From Pseudomonadota bacterium (GTDB lineage: Bacteria > Pseudomonadota > Gammaproteobacteria > Burkholderiales > Gallionellaceae): DNA of 64,000 bases. The notes under the pieces were generated by a model. It was not told the origin of the DNA. It was given only the letters and a program-made list of their open reading frames with translations, and did no database searches. A program made the translations under genes and the position numbers. The stretch spans positions 80,844 to 144,843 of the forward strand of contig JAJYLY010000007.1 in NCBI GenBank assembly GCA_021787435.1. Direction: 5' to 3'. Every line of letters begins with the position of its first letter. Positions within the stretch are counted from its first letter, which is position 1. This document shows positions 43,222-52,182 of this stretch, piece by piece.

Positions 43222-43230
43222 ATTTAAATA
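43222..43230 (+). repeat. Right 9-base direct repeat flanking the IS (ATTTAAATA)
   Basis: Second copy of the flanking ATTTAAATA, directly after the right inverted repeat and 8 bases before the GT2 start codon. Confidence 0.6.
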
Positions 43231-43237
43231 GAACGCA

Positions 43238-43960
43238 ATGACACCTGAAAAAAGAACGAAAATTAGTGTAGTCACCGCCACCTACAATGTTGCCCACCAT
43301 CTGCCGAGATTAATCGAAAGTCTGAGAAAACAGACAGACAAAGATTTCCAGTGGGTAGTGGCGGACGGTGCATCCACAGATTCAACAGTCAGCTTACTGA
43401 AGTCAGTTGCGGATCTGGATATTCTCATTTCATCCCAGGCAGATTTTGGCATCTACGACGCACTCAATCGGGCGATCCGACTTTCTTCCGGCGATTATTA
43501 CGTCGTGGCGGGAGCAGATGATTTTTTTTATGAAGATGCAATAGCCAATTATCGTCGTGCAATCAATCAGTCTGGGGCCGACATCATCGCAGCGCAGGCT
43601 ATGTATGGCCGCAGATGTTTGAAGATTAAAAAGGGGCCTTCCTGGCTTTTTTCTGGGTCTTCATTCATTGCAGCGCATACTCTCGCTACTGTTTTCAGAA
43701 GGAACTTGCATTTAGAGTACGGCTATTATTCGAGACTGTATCCGATCGCAGCGGATCATTTTTTTGTATTGAAGGCCTGTGCCGGAGGAGTAAGCCGCAA
43801 AGAATGCGATTTTTTGACAGGAGAAATTGGTCGTGGTGGCGTTAGCAGTATTGACCGTGTGGGGACTGCCACTGAAGTTTTCAGGGTTCAGGTGGTGATG
43901 GGTCGCTCCGTTTTTATTCAGGCGCTATTATTAATGATCAGGTTGTTGAGGTCGAATTGA
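43238..43960 (+). CDS. Family 2 glycosyltransferase
   Basis: 240-residue GT-A enzyme. Start SVVTATYNVAHHLPRLIESL, nucleotide-binding VADGASTDSTVSLLK, DXD-like GADDFFYEDA and acceptor-side segment QADFGIYDALNRAIRLSSGD, as in the WcaA/colanic-type GT2 group. A short Ile/Leu-rich stretch near the C-terminus could associate with the membrane. Donor unknown. The ATG lies just downstream of the IS; the original promoter or upstream gene linkage has been separated from the preceding genes. Confidence 0.88.
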   Translation: MTPEKRTKISVVTATYNVAHHLPRLIESLRKQTDKDFQWVVADGASTDSTVSLLKSVADLDILISSQADFGIYDALNRAIRLSSGDYYVVAGADDFFYEDAIANYRRAINQSGADIIAAQAMYGRRCLKIKKGPSWLFSGSSFIAAHTLATVFRRNLHLEYGYYSRLYPIAADHFFVLKACAGGVSRKECDFLTGEIGRGGVSSIDRVGTATEVFRVQVVMGRSVFIQALLLMIRLLRSN

Positions 43961-43996
43961 TTGCGGCGTTGAAGGCAAGATGGTGAGAGCAAATTT

Positions 43997-44941
43997 ATGA
44001 TTGTGGCCATTACCGGTGGAACCGGTTTCATTGGAAGAGCATTGGTGTCGCGTCATCTGGAACTTGGGGACGAAGTGCGTGTATTGACACGACGGTCCTT
44101 CGGGGAAGCTGGTTTGCCGACTTCGGTCAGGCTGTGGCAAGATGACTTGGTGAATCCAGTGAATTTGCAGCCGTTTGTTGAGGGTGTTGATATACTTTAC
44201 CATTGCGCTGCGGAAATTAACGACGATAAGAAAATGTTGGCCGCCAATGTAAATGGGACAAAAAATCTCGTAAAAGCAGCGGAAGGGAAAATCAAGCACT
44301 GGGTGCAATTGAGCAGCGTGGGTGTTTATGGAACTCATGTCAGCGGCGTGGTCACCGAAGAAACTCGGATTGCTCCTGTGAATGTTTATGAGGAAAGTAA
44401 AGCCATAGCAGATAAAACTGTTATTGAGGCCTCCCAAAGGAACAGCTTTACCTACTCCATACTTCGACCATCCAAGGTATATGGACCAGGGATGAAAAAT
44501 GATGTGTTGTTTCGGCTGGTGTCAATAATAGACCGAGGCTTTTTCTTTTTCATTGGAAAGCCTGGAGCCGCGGCAAATTACATACATGTTGATGATGTTG
44601 TGGGAGGGCTGATCATGTGTGGCAATATGCCTGCTGCAAGAAATCGCGTTTACATTATCTCCGATTACCGTACCATTGAAAATTTGGTTGCCATAATCTC
44701 ACAAAGCCTAAATAAGGCTGTTCCTCATCTTCGAATTCCAGAAGTTTTGGCTCGCCTGGCGGCCAGGTTAACTTCTTTCATTCCAAATAATCCATTGACT
44801 GAGCAGAGAGTAAATGCAATGGTAAAAAGGGCGAAGTATTCTACTGAGAGAATGCAAAGTGAACTTGGTTATCGACACTCTGTTTCAATGGAAGATGGAA
44901 TTCGGGAGCTGGTTAGGGTTTACCAAGAAGGCCGCTCCTAA
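43997..44941 (+). CDS. NAD-dependent epimerase/dehydratase
   Basis: 314-residue extended SDR. NAD motif ITGGTGFIGRALVSRHLELG, catalytic Ser in LSSVGVYGTHVSGV and YxxxK in VYEESKAIADK. C-terminal sequence suits a nucleotide-sugar epimerase or 4-ketoreductase. The exact sugar is unknown. AT-richer than the housekeeping genes, like the next remnant. It follows the GT2 gene after 36 bases and is followed by a truncated GT2 remnant. Confidence 0.82.
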   Translation: MIVAITGGTGFIGRALVSRHLELGDEVRVLTRRSFGEAGLPTSVRLWQDDLVNPVNLQPFVEGVDILYHCAAEINDDKKMLAANVNGTKNLVKAAEGKIKHWVQLSSVGVYGTHVSGVVTEETRIAPVNVYEESKAIADKTVIEASQRNSFTYSILRPSKVYGPGMKNDVLFRLVSIIDRGFFFFIGKPGAAANYIHVDDVVGGLIMCGNMPAARNRVYIISDYRTIENLVAIISQSLNKAVPHLRIPEVLARLAARLTSFIPNNPLTEQRVNAMVKRAKYSTERMQSELGYRHSVSMEDGIRELVRVYQEGRS

Positions 44942-44975
44942 AAAGTCGGAGTTTGCAAATCAGTCATTCACATAG

Positions 44976-45332
44976 AAAATTGGCATCCATTGGATTGTCA
45001 AGACGGCAGGGCGCATTAAAAAAATGGGTTATAGTAAATTTTCCAAAATCGATGAAATACTTTTTGCCTATCGCATAAGAAGCTCGGTTAATTGGGAGAA
45101 ATTGGCCAAGACACGCCGAGCGGCTCTGGAGATACAAATGCGACAGTTTGTCAGATTGAATCAATGGGATTTCACGCTGTTGGCAGTGGCGGCATATTCG
45201 GTAAAGATCGTTAGCGGTTTATTGAGGAGAGTGAGACGCGGCACACTGAAACCCGGGAGCGATATTGAAGATGCCGACGTGGATTTCAAATGGCACAAGG
45301 TTTTTGAAGACCTAGCGGCGGACGAAACGTGA
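44976..45332 (+). pseudogene. C-terminal remnant of a family 2 glycosyltransferase
   Basis: The frame is open from 44976 (after a TAG) to 45332, with ATG at 45024 giving 102 residues. The sequence (KIDEILFAYRIRSSVNWEKL, then LAKTRRAALEIQMRQF) resembles the last third of GT2 proteins, where a Tyr-Arg segment and a helical tail follow the catalytic domain. No GT-A catalytic motif is present. A GTGA overlap with the next gene is kept. It is probably a 5'-truncated gene; a small functional protein is less likely. Confidence 0.5.
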
Positions 45333-46471
45333 AAAAACTCTGCTATGTCGCGACGATTCCCGCAGTTGTACATGCCTTTCTGCGTGCGCACATTCAGGCG
45401 GCAGCGGAAAAATATCAGGTAACGGTCATTTGCAATTCCGTGGACAGGCATTTGCTTGATGGTCTTAACGCGCGACTGGTTTTGCTGCCTATTGAGCGCA
45501 AGCCCTCACCTTTAAAGGACATACTGGTCCTGCTTCAGCTATACAGTCTATTTCGCCGTGAGCGATTCGATATTGTGCATTCCATCATGCCTAAAACCGG
45601 AATGCTTGCAATGCTGGCGGCAAGACTTGTATACGTGCCTGTCTGTATCCACACTTTCACAGGACAAGTGTGGGTGACTAAACAGGGTGCGGGGCGGATG
45701 TTGCTGAAGTGGTTCGACAAACTGATTGGAATGCTCGCCACGTGTGTTTTGACAGATAGTCCGTCACAGCGAGACTTCATGGTTAACGAAGGTGTGTTGC
45801 GACGTAACAAGACGAAGGTGATTGGGGTGGGTTCCATTTGCGGCGTCGACCTCTTACGTTTTCATCCTGATAAAGGGAAAAGGCAAACTGTGCGCCAGGA
45901 GTTGGGGATTGCGCAGGATGCCAAGGTAATTCTGTTTGTCGGGCGTCTTAATCGCGACAAAGGAATGCTGGATCTGGCCGGCGCTTTCAATACAATTGCC
46001 AAACAGCATGCGGATGTTGATCTCCTGCTGGTGGGTGCAGAAGAAGATGTGTCCTTTCGCCGTATTCAGGAGATTTGTCACGCAGGACGCGACCGCCTGT
46101 ATTATATAAGCTTTACATTGACGCCGGAACGTTACATGGAAGCAGCGGATATATTTTGTCTGCCCAGCTACCGTGAAGGATTTGGCATGACCATTATTGA
46201 AGCGGCCGCCTGTGGTGTGCCCGCAGTTGCTTCACGCATTTACGGCATTACCGATGCAGTCGCAGACGGCCAAACCGGTTTGTTATTTCAGGCAGGTGAC
46301 GTGGCAGCTTTGACAGACGGGTTGCATAAGCTGATTGAAGATGACGATCTGCGGCAACAGCTGGGTAATGCGGCGAGAGCACGCGCCTTTAGCTTGTTCT
46401 CGAGTGAAATGATTACACACGAGATGGTGATGCTGTACGACAGCTTGTCACAAATATCGGAGCGGAAATGA
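45329..46471 (+). CDS. Group 4 glycosyltransferase (PglA/CapM-like)
   Basis: 380-residue GT-B enzyme starting with GTG (MKKLCYVATIPAVVHAFLRA). Acceptor domain segment HSIMPKTGMLAMLAARL and HTFTGQVWVTKQGAGRMLLK, donor domain LFVGRLNRDKGMLDLAGAF and LPSYREGFGMTIIEAAACGVP with the two conserved glutamates. It resembles enzymes that add the second sugar to a lipid-linked repeat unit. The start overlaps the remnant upstream (GTGA) and the stop overlaps the next gene (ATGA). Confidence 0.88.
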   Translation: MKKLCYVATIPAVVHAFLRAHIQAAAEKYQVTVICNSVDRHLLDGLNARLVLLPIERKPSPLKDILVLLQLYSLFRRERFDIVHSIMPKTGMLAMLAARLVYVPVCIHTFTGQVWVTKQGAGRMLLKWFDKLIGMLATCVLTDSPSQRDFMVNEGVLRRNKTKVIGVGSICGVDLLRFHPDKGKRQTVRQELGIAQDAKVILFVGRLNRDKGMLDLAGAFNTIAKQHADVDLLLVGAEEDVSFRRIQEICHAGRDRLYYISFTLTPERYMEAADIFCLPSYREGFGMTIIEAAACGVPAVASRIYGITDAVADGQTGLLFQAGDVAALTDGLHKLIEDDDLRQQLGNAARARAFSLFSSEMITHEMVMLYDSLSQISERK

Positions 46472-47430
46472 AACCTGTTGAACAAGATCGTTTCCTTGTA
46501 ACCGGTGCGAACGGTTTTGTCGGGCTGTCATTATGCGATGAATTCATGCGGCGCGGTATGCAAGTGAGCGCTGCTACGAGAGCACGGGATCGATTACCCT
46601 CTGGAGTTGAGTCGGTGACAGTTGGGGCGATAGACGGTGTTACCGACTGGAGAAAAGCGCTGGTCGGCGCGGCAGTGGTGATACATCTTGCCGCCCGGGT
46701 CCACGTGATGCGCGATACCGCTTCCGATCCGTTGGAAGAATTCCGCAAGGTCAATCTGCATGGCACGGAAAATCTGGCAAGGCGGGCAGCGCAGGCGGGC
46801 GTCAAGCGTCTGGTGTATGTCAGCTCCATCAAGGTCAACGGCGAGGCAACCATGGGGGATGGCAAATTCTCGGAGAACGATGCGCCCAATCCGCAGGACC
46901 CATATGGCGTTTCTAAATGGGAAGCCGAACAGGCCTTGCGTCGTGTGGCAGAAGAGACTGGCCTTGAAGTCGTGATCGTGCGGCCGCCTCTGGTATATGG
47001 CGAAGGTGTCAAGGGCAACTTCGCGCAGATGATGAAGGTGCTGGGTCGCGGCATTCCGCTTCCGCTGGCAACGGTCGAAAATCGCCGCAGCCTGCTTCAT
47101 GTCGGAAACCTTGTGGATGCGCTGATCCTTTGCGCAACACACCCTGGGGCTGCCAACCAGACTTATCTTCTGAGCGATGGCGAGGATGTCTCCACGCCGG
47201 AGCTGTTGCGCCAGCTGGGTGCTGCGATGGGTCATCCGGCGCGCCTATTTCCCTGCCCTCCAGCTATTTTGAAACTGGCGGGGCGACTGACCGGAAAATC
47301 GGATCAGGTCGCACGTCTTCTGGACTCCCTCAGGATCGACAGCGGCAAGATACGCCGCGAACTGGGCTGGAAACCGCCCTTTACCCTGTTGGAGGGTTTG
47401 CGTAGGGCATCGCCCAAAGCTGTCGGATGA
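46468..47430 (+). CDS. UDP-sugar 4-epimerase family protein (WbpV-like)
   Basis: 320-residue extended SDR. NAD motif VTGANGFVGLSLCDEFMRRG, catalytic Ser in YVSSIKVNGEATMGDG and YxxxK in DPYGVSKWEAEQAL. Similar proteins in O-antigen clusters act as UDP-hexose or UDP-HexNAc 4-epimerases and are typically paired with a lipid-carrier sugar-phosphate transferase, which is not seen in this window. Overlaps both neighbours by 4 bases. Confidence 0.82.
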   Translation: MKPVEQDRFLVTGANGFVGLSLCDEFMRRGMQVSAATRARDRLPSGVESVTVGAIDGVTDWRKALVGAAVVIHLAARVHVMRDTASDPLEEFRKVNLHGTENLARRAAQAGVKRLVYVSSIKVNGEATMGDGKFSENDAPNPQDPYGVSKWEAEQALRRVAEETGLEVVIVRPPLVYGEGVKGNFAQMMKVLGRGIPLPLATVENRRSLLHVGNLVDALILCATHPGAANQTYLLSDGEDVSTPELLRQLGAAMGHPARLFPCPPAILKLAGRLTGKSDQVARLLDSLRIDSGKIRRELGWKPPFTLLEGLRRASPKAVG

Positions 47431-48671
47431 GAAAGCCTAAAGTTGCCGTGATAGGTGGCGGGCCTGCCGGATTGATGGCGGCAGAGGTGTTGAGTAAAGG
47501 CGGGGTGAATGTCGATCTATATGATGCGATGCCCTCCGTTGGGCGCAAGTTCCTGATGGCGGGCAAGGGCGGCATGAACATCACTCACGCCGAACCGCTG
47601 GATGATTTTATTTCGCGCTACGGCAAACGCCGCAAGGAACTCGCGCCCTTGCTTAAAAGCTTTCCGCCCGAGGCATTGCGCGCGTGGGTGCACGGTTTGG
47701 GCATAGCCACATTCGTCGGCAGCTCCAGGCGCGTCTTTCCTGACGGCATGAAGGCTGCACCTTTGCTACGTGTCTGGCTTGCTCGCTTGCGCGAGGCGGG
47801 CATACATTTTCACATGCGTCACCGCTGGCGCGGCTGGGATGAAGAAAACGTTGCATTGCGTTTCGATACGCCTCATGGCGAGGTCACTGCGGATGCAGAT
47901 GCGGTGGTGCTGGCGTTAGGCGGTGGCAGCTGGGCAAGGCTCGGTTCGGATGGCGCATGGGTGCCGCTTCTCGCAGCGCGCGGGATTGAGGTTGCGCCAT
48001 TGCGCGCTGCAAATTGCGGTTTCGATGCGAATTGGAGTCAGCACTTCCGCGAAAAATTCGCAGGCCACCCCCTGAAATCCGCAGTCGTGAGTTTTACCGA
48101 TCCGGCAGGCAACATGCACTCCAGAGCTGGCGATCTGATGATCACCGAAACTGGCATTGAAGGCGGTCCGGTCTATGCGCTGTCGGCGCTTTTGCGCGAC
48201 GAGATCGAGGCGCGTGGCAGCGCGTTGATACACATCGATCTTTCGCCAGGCAGGAAGATCGAGCGCATCATCGGTGAGGTGGGTCACCCGCGCGGCTCGC
48301 GCTCCATGTCCAGCCATCTGCAGAGCAGGGCAAACATCAAGGGCGTGCAAAGCGGACTGTTGAGGGAGCTGCTGCCAAGGGAAGATTTCGATCATCCGGA
48401 AAGACTGGCATCGGCCATCAAGTCGCTGCCGCTCAGACTTATCGCGCCGCGCCCGCTGGATGAGGCGATCAGCAGTGCGGGCGGTGTTGCGTTCGAAGCA
48501 TTGGATGAGAGTCTGATGGCGCTGCCGGGTTTGTTCTGCTGCGGCGAGATGCTGGACTGGGAGGCGCCCACCGGGGGTTATCTGCTGACCGCCTGCCTTG
48601 CCAGCGGACGCCATGCCGGACTCGGCGCGCTGGACTGGCTGGTGCGCCAGCGCGATAATCCATGCTCATGA
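47427..48671 (+). CDS. NAD(P)/FAD-dependent oxidoreductase (TIGR03862/HI0933-like)
   Basis: 414-residue flavoprotein. FAD-binding Rossmann motif VAVIGGGPAGLMAAEVLSKG at the N-terminus, AGKGGMNITHAEPL (family signature), and a C-terminal segment with GLFCCGEMLDWEAPTGGYLL, where FAD-binding completes. Substrate unknown for this family. The ATGA overlaps tie it to the epimerase upstream and the EI24 gene downstream although its role appears unrelated to the polysaccharide. Confidence 0.85.
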   Translation: MRKPKVAVIGGGPAGLMAAEVLSKGGVNVDLYDAMPSVGRKFLMAGKGGMNITHAEPLDDFISRYGKRRKELAPLLKSFPPEALRAWVHGLGIATFVGSSRRVFPDGMKAAPLLRVWLARLREAGIHFHMRHRWRGWDEENVALRFDTPHGEVTADADAVVLALGGGSWARLGSDGAWVPLLAARGIEVAPLRAANCGFDANWSQHFREKFAGHPLKSAVVSFTDPAGNMHSRAGDLMITETGIEGGPVYALSALLRDEIEARGSALIHIDLSPGRKIERIIGEVGHPRGSRSMSSHLQSRANIKGVQSGLLRELLPREDFDHPERLASAIKSLPLRLIAPRPLDEAISSAGGVAFEALDESLMALPGLFCCGEMLDWEAPTGGYLLTACLASGRHAGLGALDWLVRQRDNPCS

Positions 48672-49408
48672 CAGATACCGTGAACAGCGTTATTTCCGCC
48701 CTGGCCGATGCGCTCAAGACTTTCTTTCATCCCAGGATGCTCTCGTTGGTGCTCTGGCCCATGCTGTTGGCAGCATTGCTGTGGGCGGGTGCTGCAATGT
48801 ATTTCTGGGGAAGTTGGATCAATCAGCTGACACTCATGGTGCAGGCAACGCCTATGCAACAATGGGTGGAACAGGGGTTCTTTGCAATAGCTTCACATTA
48901 CCTGATCGGTATCATCCTGGTGCTGCTGCTGTTTCCGGCGATCTATGTGACAGCACTCCTGATCACGGCGACCATCGCGATGCCGGTAATGGTGGCTCAT
49001 ATCGCTCGTAGAGATTACCCGGAGCTGGAACTGAAAAAGGGCGGATCTGCAGCTGGCAGCATATGGAATGCCCTGGTCGCTATCGTCGTGTATTGCACAG
49101 GCTGGGTGCTGAGCCTGCCGTTGTGGTTGTTCTCACCTTTCGCGTTTATCCTGCCCATCTTGCTGATGGCCTACCTGAACCAGCGGCTGTTCCGCTATGA
49201 TGCGCTGAGTGAACATGCAAGCCCGGAGGAATACAGGCAGGTGATAGAGCATTCCTCATTCAAGCTCTATCTCCTGGGCGCGATAACAGGTCTGTTGCAG
49301 TTGGTGCCGCTGATTGGCTTCATCCTGCCAGTCTATGTGGGGCTGGCGTTTACCCATCTTTGCCTGACGGAGCTGAAAGCACTGCGCCAGTCCGGGATCA
49401 ACGCATGA
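48668..49408 (+). CDS. EI24 domain membrane protein
   Basis: 246-residue integral membrane protein of the EI24/CysZ-like family, with about four to six hydrophobic segments (LVLWPMLLAALLWAGAAMYF, LIGIILVLLLFPAIYVTALL, a central WNALVAIVVYCTGWVLSLPL and LLGAITGLLQLVPLIGFILP). The start at 48668 overlaps the flavoprotein stop (ATGA); an ATG two codons earlier is also in frame. CysZ itself carries sulfate, but this subgroup has no proven function. Its stop overlaps prmC by ATGA. Confidence 0.8.
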   Translation: MTDTVNSVISALADALKTFFHPRMLSLVLWPMLLAALLWAGAAMYFWGSWINQLTLMVQATPMQQWVEQGFFAIASHYLIGIILVLLLFPAIYVTALLITATIAMPVMVAHIARRDYPELELKKGGSAAGSIWNALVAIVVYCTGWVLSLPLWLFSPFAFILPILLMAYLNQRLFRYDALSEHASPEEYRQVIEHSSFKLYLLGAITGLLQLVPLIGFILPVYVGLAFTHLCLTELKALRQSGINA

Positions 49409-50244
49409 ACCTGTTGGAAATCATGAGGCAGGACAGCAGTCGGCTGAAGCACGTACTCGGTCTTAACGCTGATGAGGCGCGCATCGAAGTGCAGTGCCTG
49501 TTGCAGGCTGTGTTGGGCGTGAACCGCGCCTATCTTATGACATATCCGGAGCGCGAACTCGATGCCGATGAATCCTGCCGCTATTCAGGATTTATTGAAA
49601 GGCGGCTAAAGGGCGAGCCTGTCGCATACCTGCTCGGGGAGCGCGAATTCTTCGGCCATGCATTCAGGGTTACGCCTGCAACGCTGATCCCTAGGCAGGA
49701 TACCGAGCTTCTGGTCGAGCTGGCCTTGCAGTGTGTTGATAGGCAGGATGTGCATCGTGTGCTGGACATGGGCACGGGCAGCGGCGCGATTGCGATTTCT
49801 GTAGCACTTGCCAGCCCCTATCTGGAGGTGGTCGCGCTCGACGCGTCTAGAGCAGCGCTCGAAGTGGCAGAGAGAAATGCAAGGGAACTCGGCGTGCGCA
49901 ATTTGCGCTTTTTGCACAGCGACTGGTTCTTGGCACTTGAAGACGAGCGCTTCGATCTCATCGTCTCCAATCCGCCCTATATTGAGGAAGGTGATCACCA
50001 CCTGCGAGAATTGAGATTCGAGCCTGACAGCGCTCTTGTGTCCGGCATGGACGGGCTGGACGACATTCGGCGCATTGTTGCCGGGACCAAAAACCATCTT
50101 AATCCCAAGGGATGGCTGATGCTGGAGCATGGTTACGATCAGGCGGCGAGCGTGCGCGATTTGCTGCGTCAGTCGGGCTTTGCCGAAATTTCATCCGCCA
50201 GGGACCTGGCTGGCATGGAGCGTGTGAGCATGGGGCGTGCTTGA
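49405..50244 (+). CDS. prmC: Release factor glutamine methyltransferase
   Basis: 279-residue HemK/PrmC: methylates the GGQ glutamine of release factors. N-terminal helical domain, PRQDTELLVELAL, SAM motif VLDMGTGSGAIAISVALA and catalytic NPPY (IVSNPPYIEEGD). Its substrate RF1 (prfA) is encoded at 18806-19894 rather than adjacent as in many relatives. ATG 49405 overlaps the EI24 stop. It is followed after 54 bases by grxD. Confidence 0.93.
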   Translation: MNLLEIMRQDSSRLKHVLGLNADEARIEVQCLLQAVLGVNRAYLMTYPERELDADESCRYSGFIERRLKGEPVAYLLGEREFFGHAFRVTPATLIPRQDTELLVELALQCVDRQDVHRVLDMGTGSGAIAISVALASPYLEVVALDASRAALEVAERNARELGVRNLRFLHSDWFLALEDERFDLIVSNPPYIEEGDHHLRELRFEPDSALVSGMDGLDDIRRIVAGTKNHLNPKGWLMLEHGYDQAASVRDLLRQSGFAEISSARDLAGMERVSMGRA

Positions 50245-50298
50245 CGGTGGTCGGGTTGTTCTGCAATAATACCTGACAATTTAATTCGGGTAATAATC

Positions 50299-50622
50299 AT
50301 GAGTACAGACATACAGCAACGCATACATCAACAAGTCACCGGAAATCCGGTGGTTCTTTTCATCAAGGGCACGGCCAAGTTTCCCCAGTGCGGCTTTTCC
50401 GCGAATGTGGTCCGCATCATGAATGCGCTGGGCGTGAAGGACATGCTGGCAGTCAACGTATTTGAAGACCCTGCGCTGGTTCCGGCGCTGGTCGAATATG
50501 CCAACTGGCCAACCCTGCCGCAATGCTATGTCAGGGGTGAATTCATCGGCGGCTCAGACATCCTGACAGAGATGTATCAGAGCGGCGAGTTGAAAAAACT
50601 GCTGGGTGACCTGGCTTCCTAG
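50299..50622 (+). CDS. grxD: Monothiol glutaredoxin GrxD
   Basis: 107-residue CGFS-type monothiol glutaredoxin, which binds and transfers 2Fe-2S clusters with glutathione and BolA partners. The signature KGTAKFPQCGFS places the active Cys at residue 31, and WPTLPQCYVRGEFIGGSDIL holds the glutathione-binding residues. Length is normal. It follows prmC and is followed by a structured region with a rho-independent terminator (50657-50759). Confidence 0.95.
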   Translation: MSTDIQQRIHQQVTGNPVVLFIKGTAKFPQCGFSANVVRIMNALGVKDMLAVNVFEDPALVPALVEYANWPTLPQCYVRGEFIGGSDILTEMYQSGELKKLLGDLAS

Positions 50623-50656
50623 GCCGGACTGCCTAGATATTCTTTCATATTTTAAA

Positions 50657-50759
50657 AACAAGGAGGCAGGGATATAGTCGAACCGAGTGCAGGAAATCGC
50701 ACCGTTCGATTTTCTAAACTCTCCTCCTTTGGGGCGGCCAGCAGGTCGCCCGTTTTTTT
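50657..50759 (+). ncRNA. Candidate structured RNA / 3'UTR small RNA after grxD
   Basis: Three nested stems precede a strong terminator: AAGGAGG (50660-50666) with CCTCCTT (50723-50729), TCGAAC (50678-50683) with GTTCGA (50704-50709), and GTGC (50687-50690) with GCAC (50699-50702). The first pair sets a Shine-Dalgarno-like and an anti-Shine-Dalgarno-like stretch against each other. No ORF is found. It may be a released 3' fragment of the grxD transcript or a separately started RNA; no convincing -35 is visible. Confidence 0.4.
50732..50759 (+). terminator. Rho-independent terminator
   Basis: GGGCGGCC (50732-50739), loop AGCA, GGTCGCCC (50744-50751; one G-U wobble) and a run of seven T (50753-50759). 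It ends the prmC-grxD transcript, right at the stop codon of convergent argH. Confidence 0.85.
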
Positions 50760-52146
50760 ATGGTGCTGCGAGTTTAATTCTCGCGCGGGAAATTGCAGCT
50801 TCGACCTGAACAGGTGCTGTGCCGCCGATGTGGTTGCGGGAGGCCAATGAGCCTTCCAGCGATAGCACTTGGTAGACGTCATCCTCTATCAGCGTTGAGA
50901 ATTCCTTCAGTTCGGCAAGGCCGATCTTTGCCAGGTCGCAGCCCTTCTGTTCGGCATGACGCACCGCAAGCGCCACCGCTTCGTGCGCATCGCGGAAAGG
51001 CAATCCCTTCTTGACCAGATAGTCGGCCAGATCCGTCGCGGTCGCATGGCCCTGCAGCGCTGCGCGCCGCATCGCATCCGGTCTGACCCTGATGCCTGTG
51101 ATCATGTCGGCATAGATGCGCAGCGTTTGGGTGAGCGTATCCACCGTATCGAACAGTGGCTCCTTGTCTTCCTGATTGTCCTTGTTGTACGCCAGCGGCT
51201 GGCCCTTCATTAGCGTGAGTAACGCCACTAGATGGCCGTTCACGCGGCCTGTCTTTCCGCGCACCAGTTCGGGAACATCGGGGTTCTTCTTCTGCGGCAT
51301 GATGCTCGATCCCGTGCAGAAACGGTCGGCGATGTCGATGAAGCCTGCCATCGGACTCATCCATAAAATCAGCTCTTCAGAAAAGCGCGAGAGGTGCGTC
51401 ATGATGAGCGCGGCGCAGGCGGTGAATTCGATCGCGAAATCGCGATCGGATACGGCATCAAGCGAATTTTCGCACACGCCTTCAAAGCCCAGGAGGTTTG
51501 CGACCAGTTCGCGGTCTATGGGGTAGCTCGTGCCGGCAAGCGCAGCAGCGCCTAGCGGCAGACGGTTCACGCGGCGACGCACATCCTTCAGACGTTCCGC
51601 ATCGCGGCCAAGCATTTCGTAATAGGCCATCAGATGATGCGCGAAGCTGATTGGTTGTGCGACCTGCAGATGGGTGAAGCCCGGCATGATGGTGTGGGTA
51701 TGTTTTTCAGCCAAGTCCAGCAGCGCGCCTTGCAGCGCCTTAACGAGGCCGGATAGATCGTCTATGGCTGCTCTGAGGTACAGCCTGACATCGGTTGCAA
51801 CCTGATCGTTGCGTGAACGGCCGGTGTGTAAGCGCTTGCCAGCATCGCCCACTAGGGCCGTGAGGCGCTTCTCGATGTTGAGATGTACGTCTTCGAGATC
51901 CAGCGACCATGTGAAATCGCCGGATGAAATTTCTGCCTCAATCTGTGCCAGTCCACGCCTGATGTCACCCAGATCGCCCGAAGCAATTATCTTGCATTCG
52001 GCCAGCATCTGCGCGTGCGCGAGCGAGCCCTGTATGTCAAAAGGTGCGAGTCTGCGGTCGAAATCGACAGACGCGGTGTAGCGCTTGACCAGTTCTGCGA
52101 CCGGCTCGGAGAATCGCCCGGACCACGTGTTATTATCTTGTGCCAT
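50758..52146 (-). CDS. argH: Argininosuccinate lyase
   Basis: 462-residue enzyme that splits argininosuccinate into arginine and fumarate, the last step of arginine synthesis. Motifs: start [50 protein letters not shown] and the fumarase/aspartase signature [17 protein letters not shown]. The start at 52146 is the family start; the open frame goes on upstream antisense to the kinase gene. It is divergent (36 bases) from the LytS-type kinase, an arrangement similar to argH-algZ in pseudomonads. Confidence 0.95.
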   Translation of the reverse strand: MAQDNNTWSGRFSEPVAELVKRYTASVDFDRRLAPFDIQGSLAHAQMLAECKIIASGDLGDIRRGLAQIEAEISSGDFTWSLDLEDVHLNIEKRLTALVGDAGKRLHTGRSRNDQVATDVRLYLRAAIDDLSGLVKALQGALLDLAEKHTHTIMPGFTHLQVAQPISFAHHLMAYYEMLGRDAERLKDVRRRVNRLPLGAAALAGTSYPIDRELVANLLGFEGVCENSLDAVSDRDFAIEFTACAALIMTHLSRFSEELILWMSPMAGFIDIADRFCTGSSIMPQKKNPDVPELVRGKTGRVNGHLVALLTLMKGQPLAYNKDNQEDKEPLFDTVDTLTQTLRIYADMITGIRVRPDAMRRAALQGHATATDLADYLVKKGLPFRDAHEAVALAVRHAEQKGCDLAKIGLAELKEFSTLIEDDVYQVLSLEGSLASRNHIGGTAPVQVEAAISRARIKLAAP

Positions 52147-52182
52147 CTTGTTTAAAAAATCCGTAGGGTTAAGGCTGCCGAC

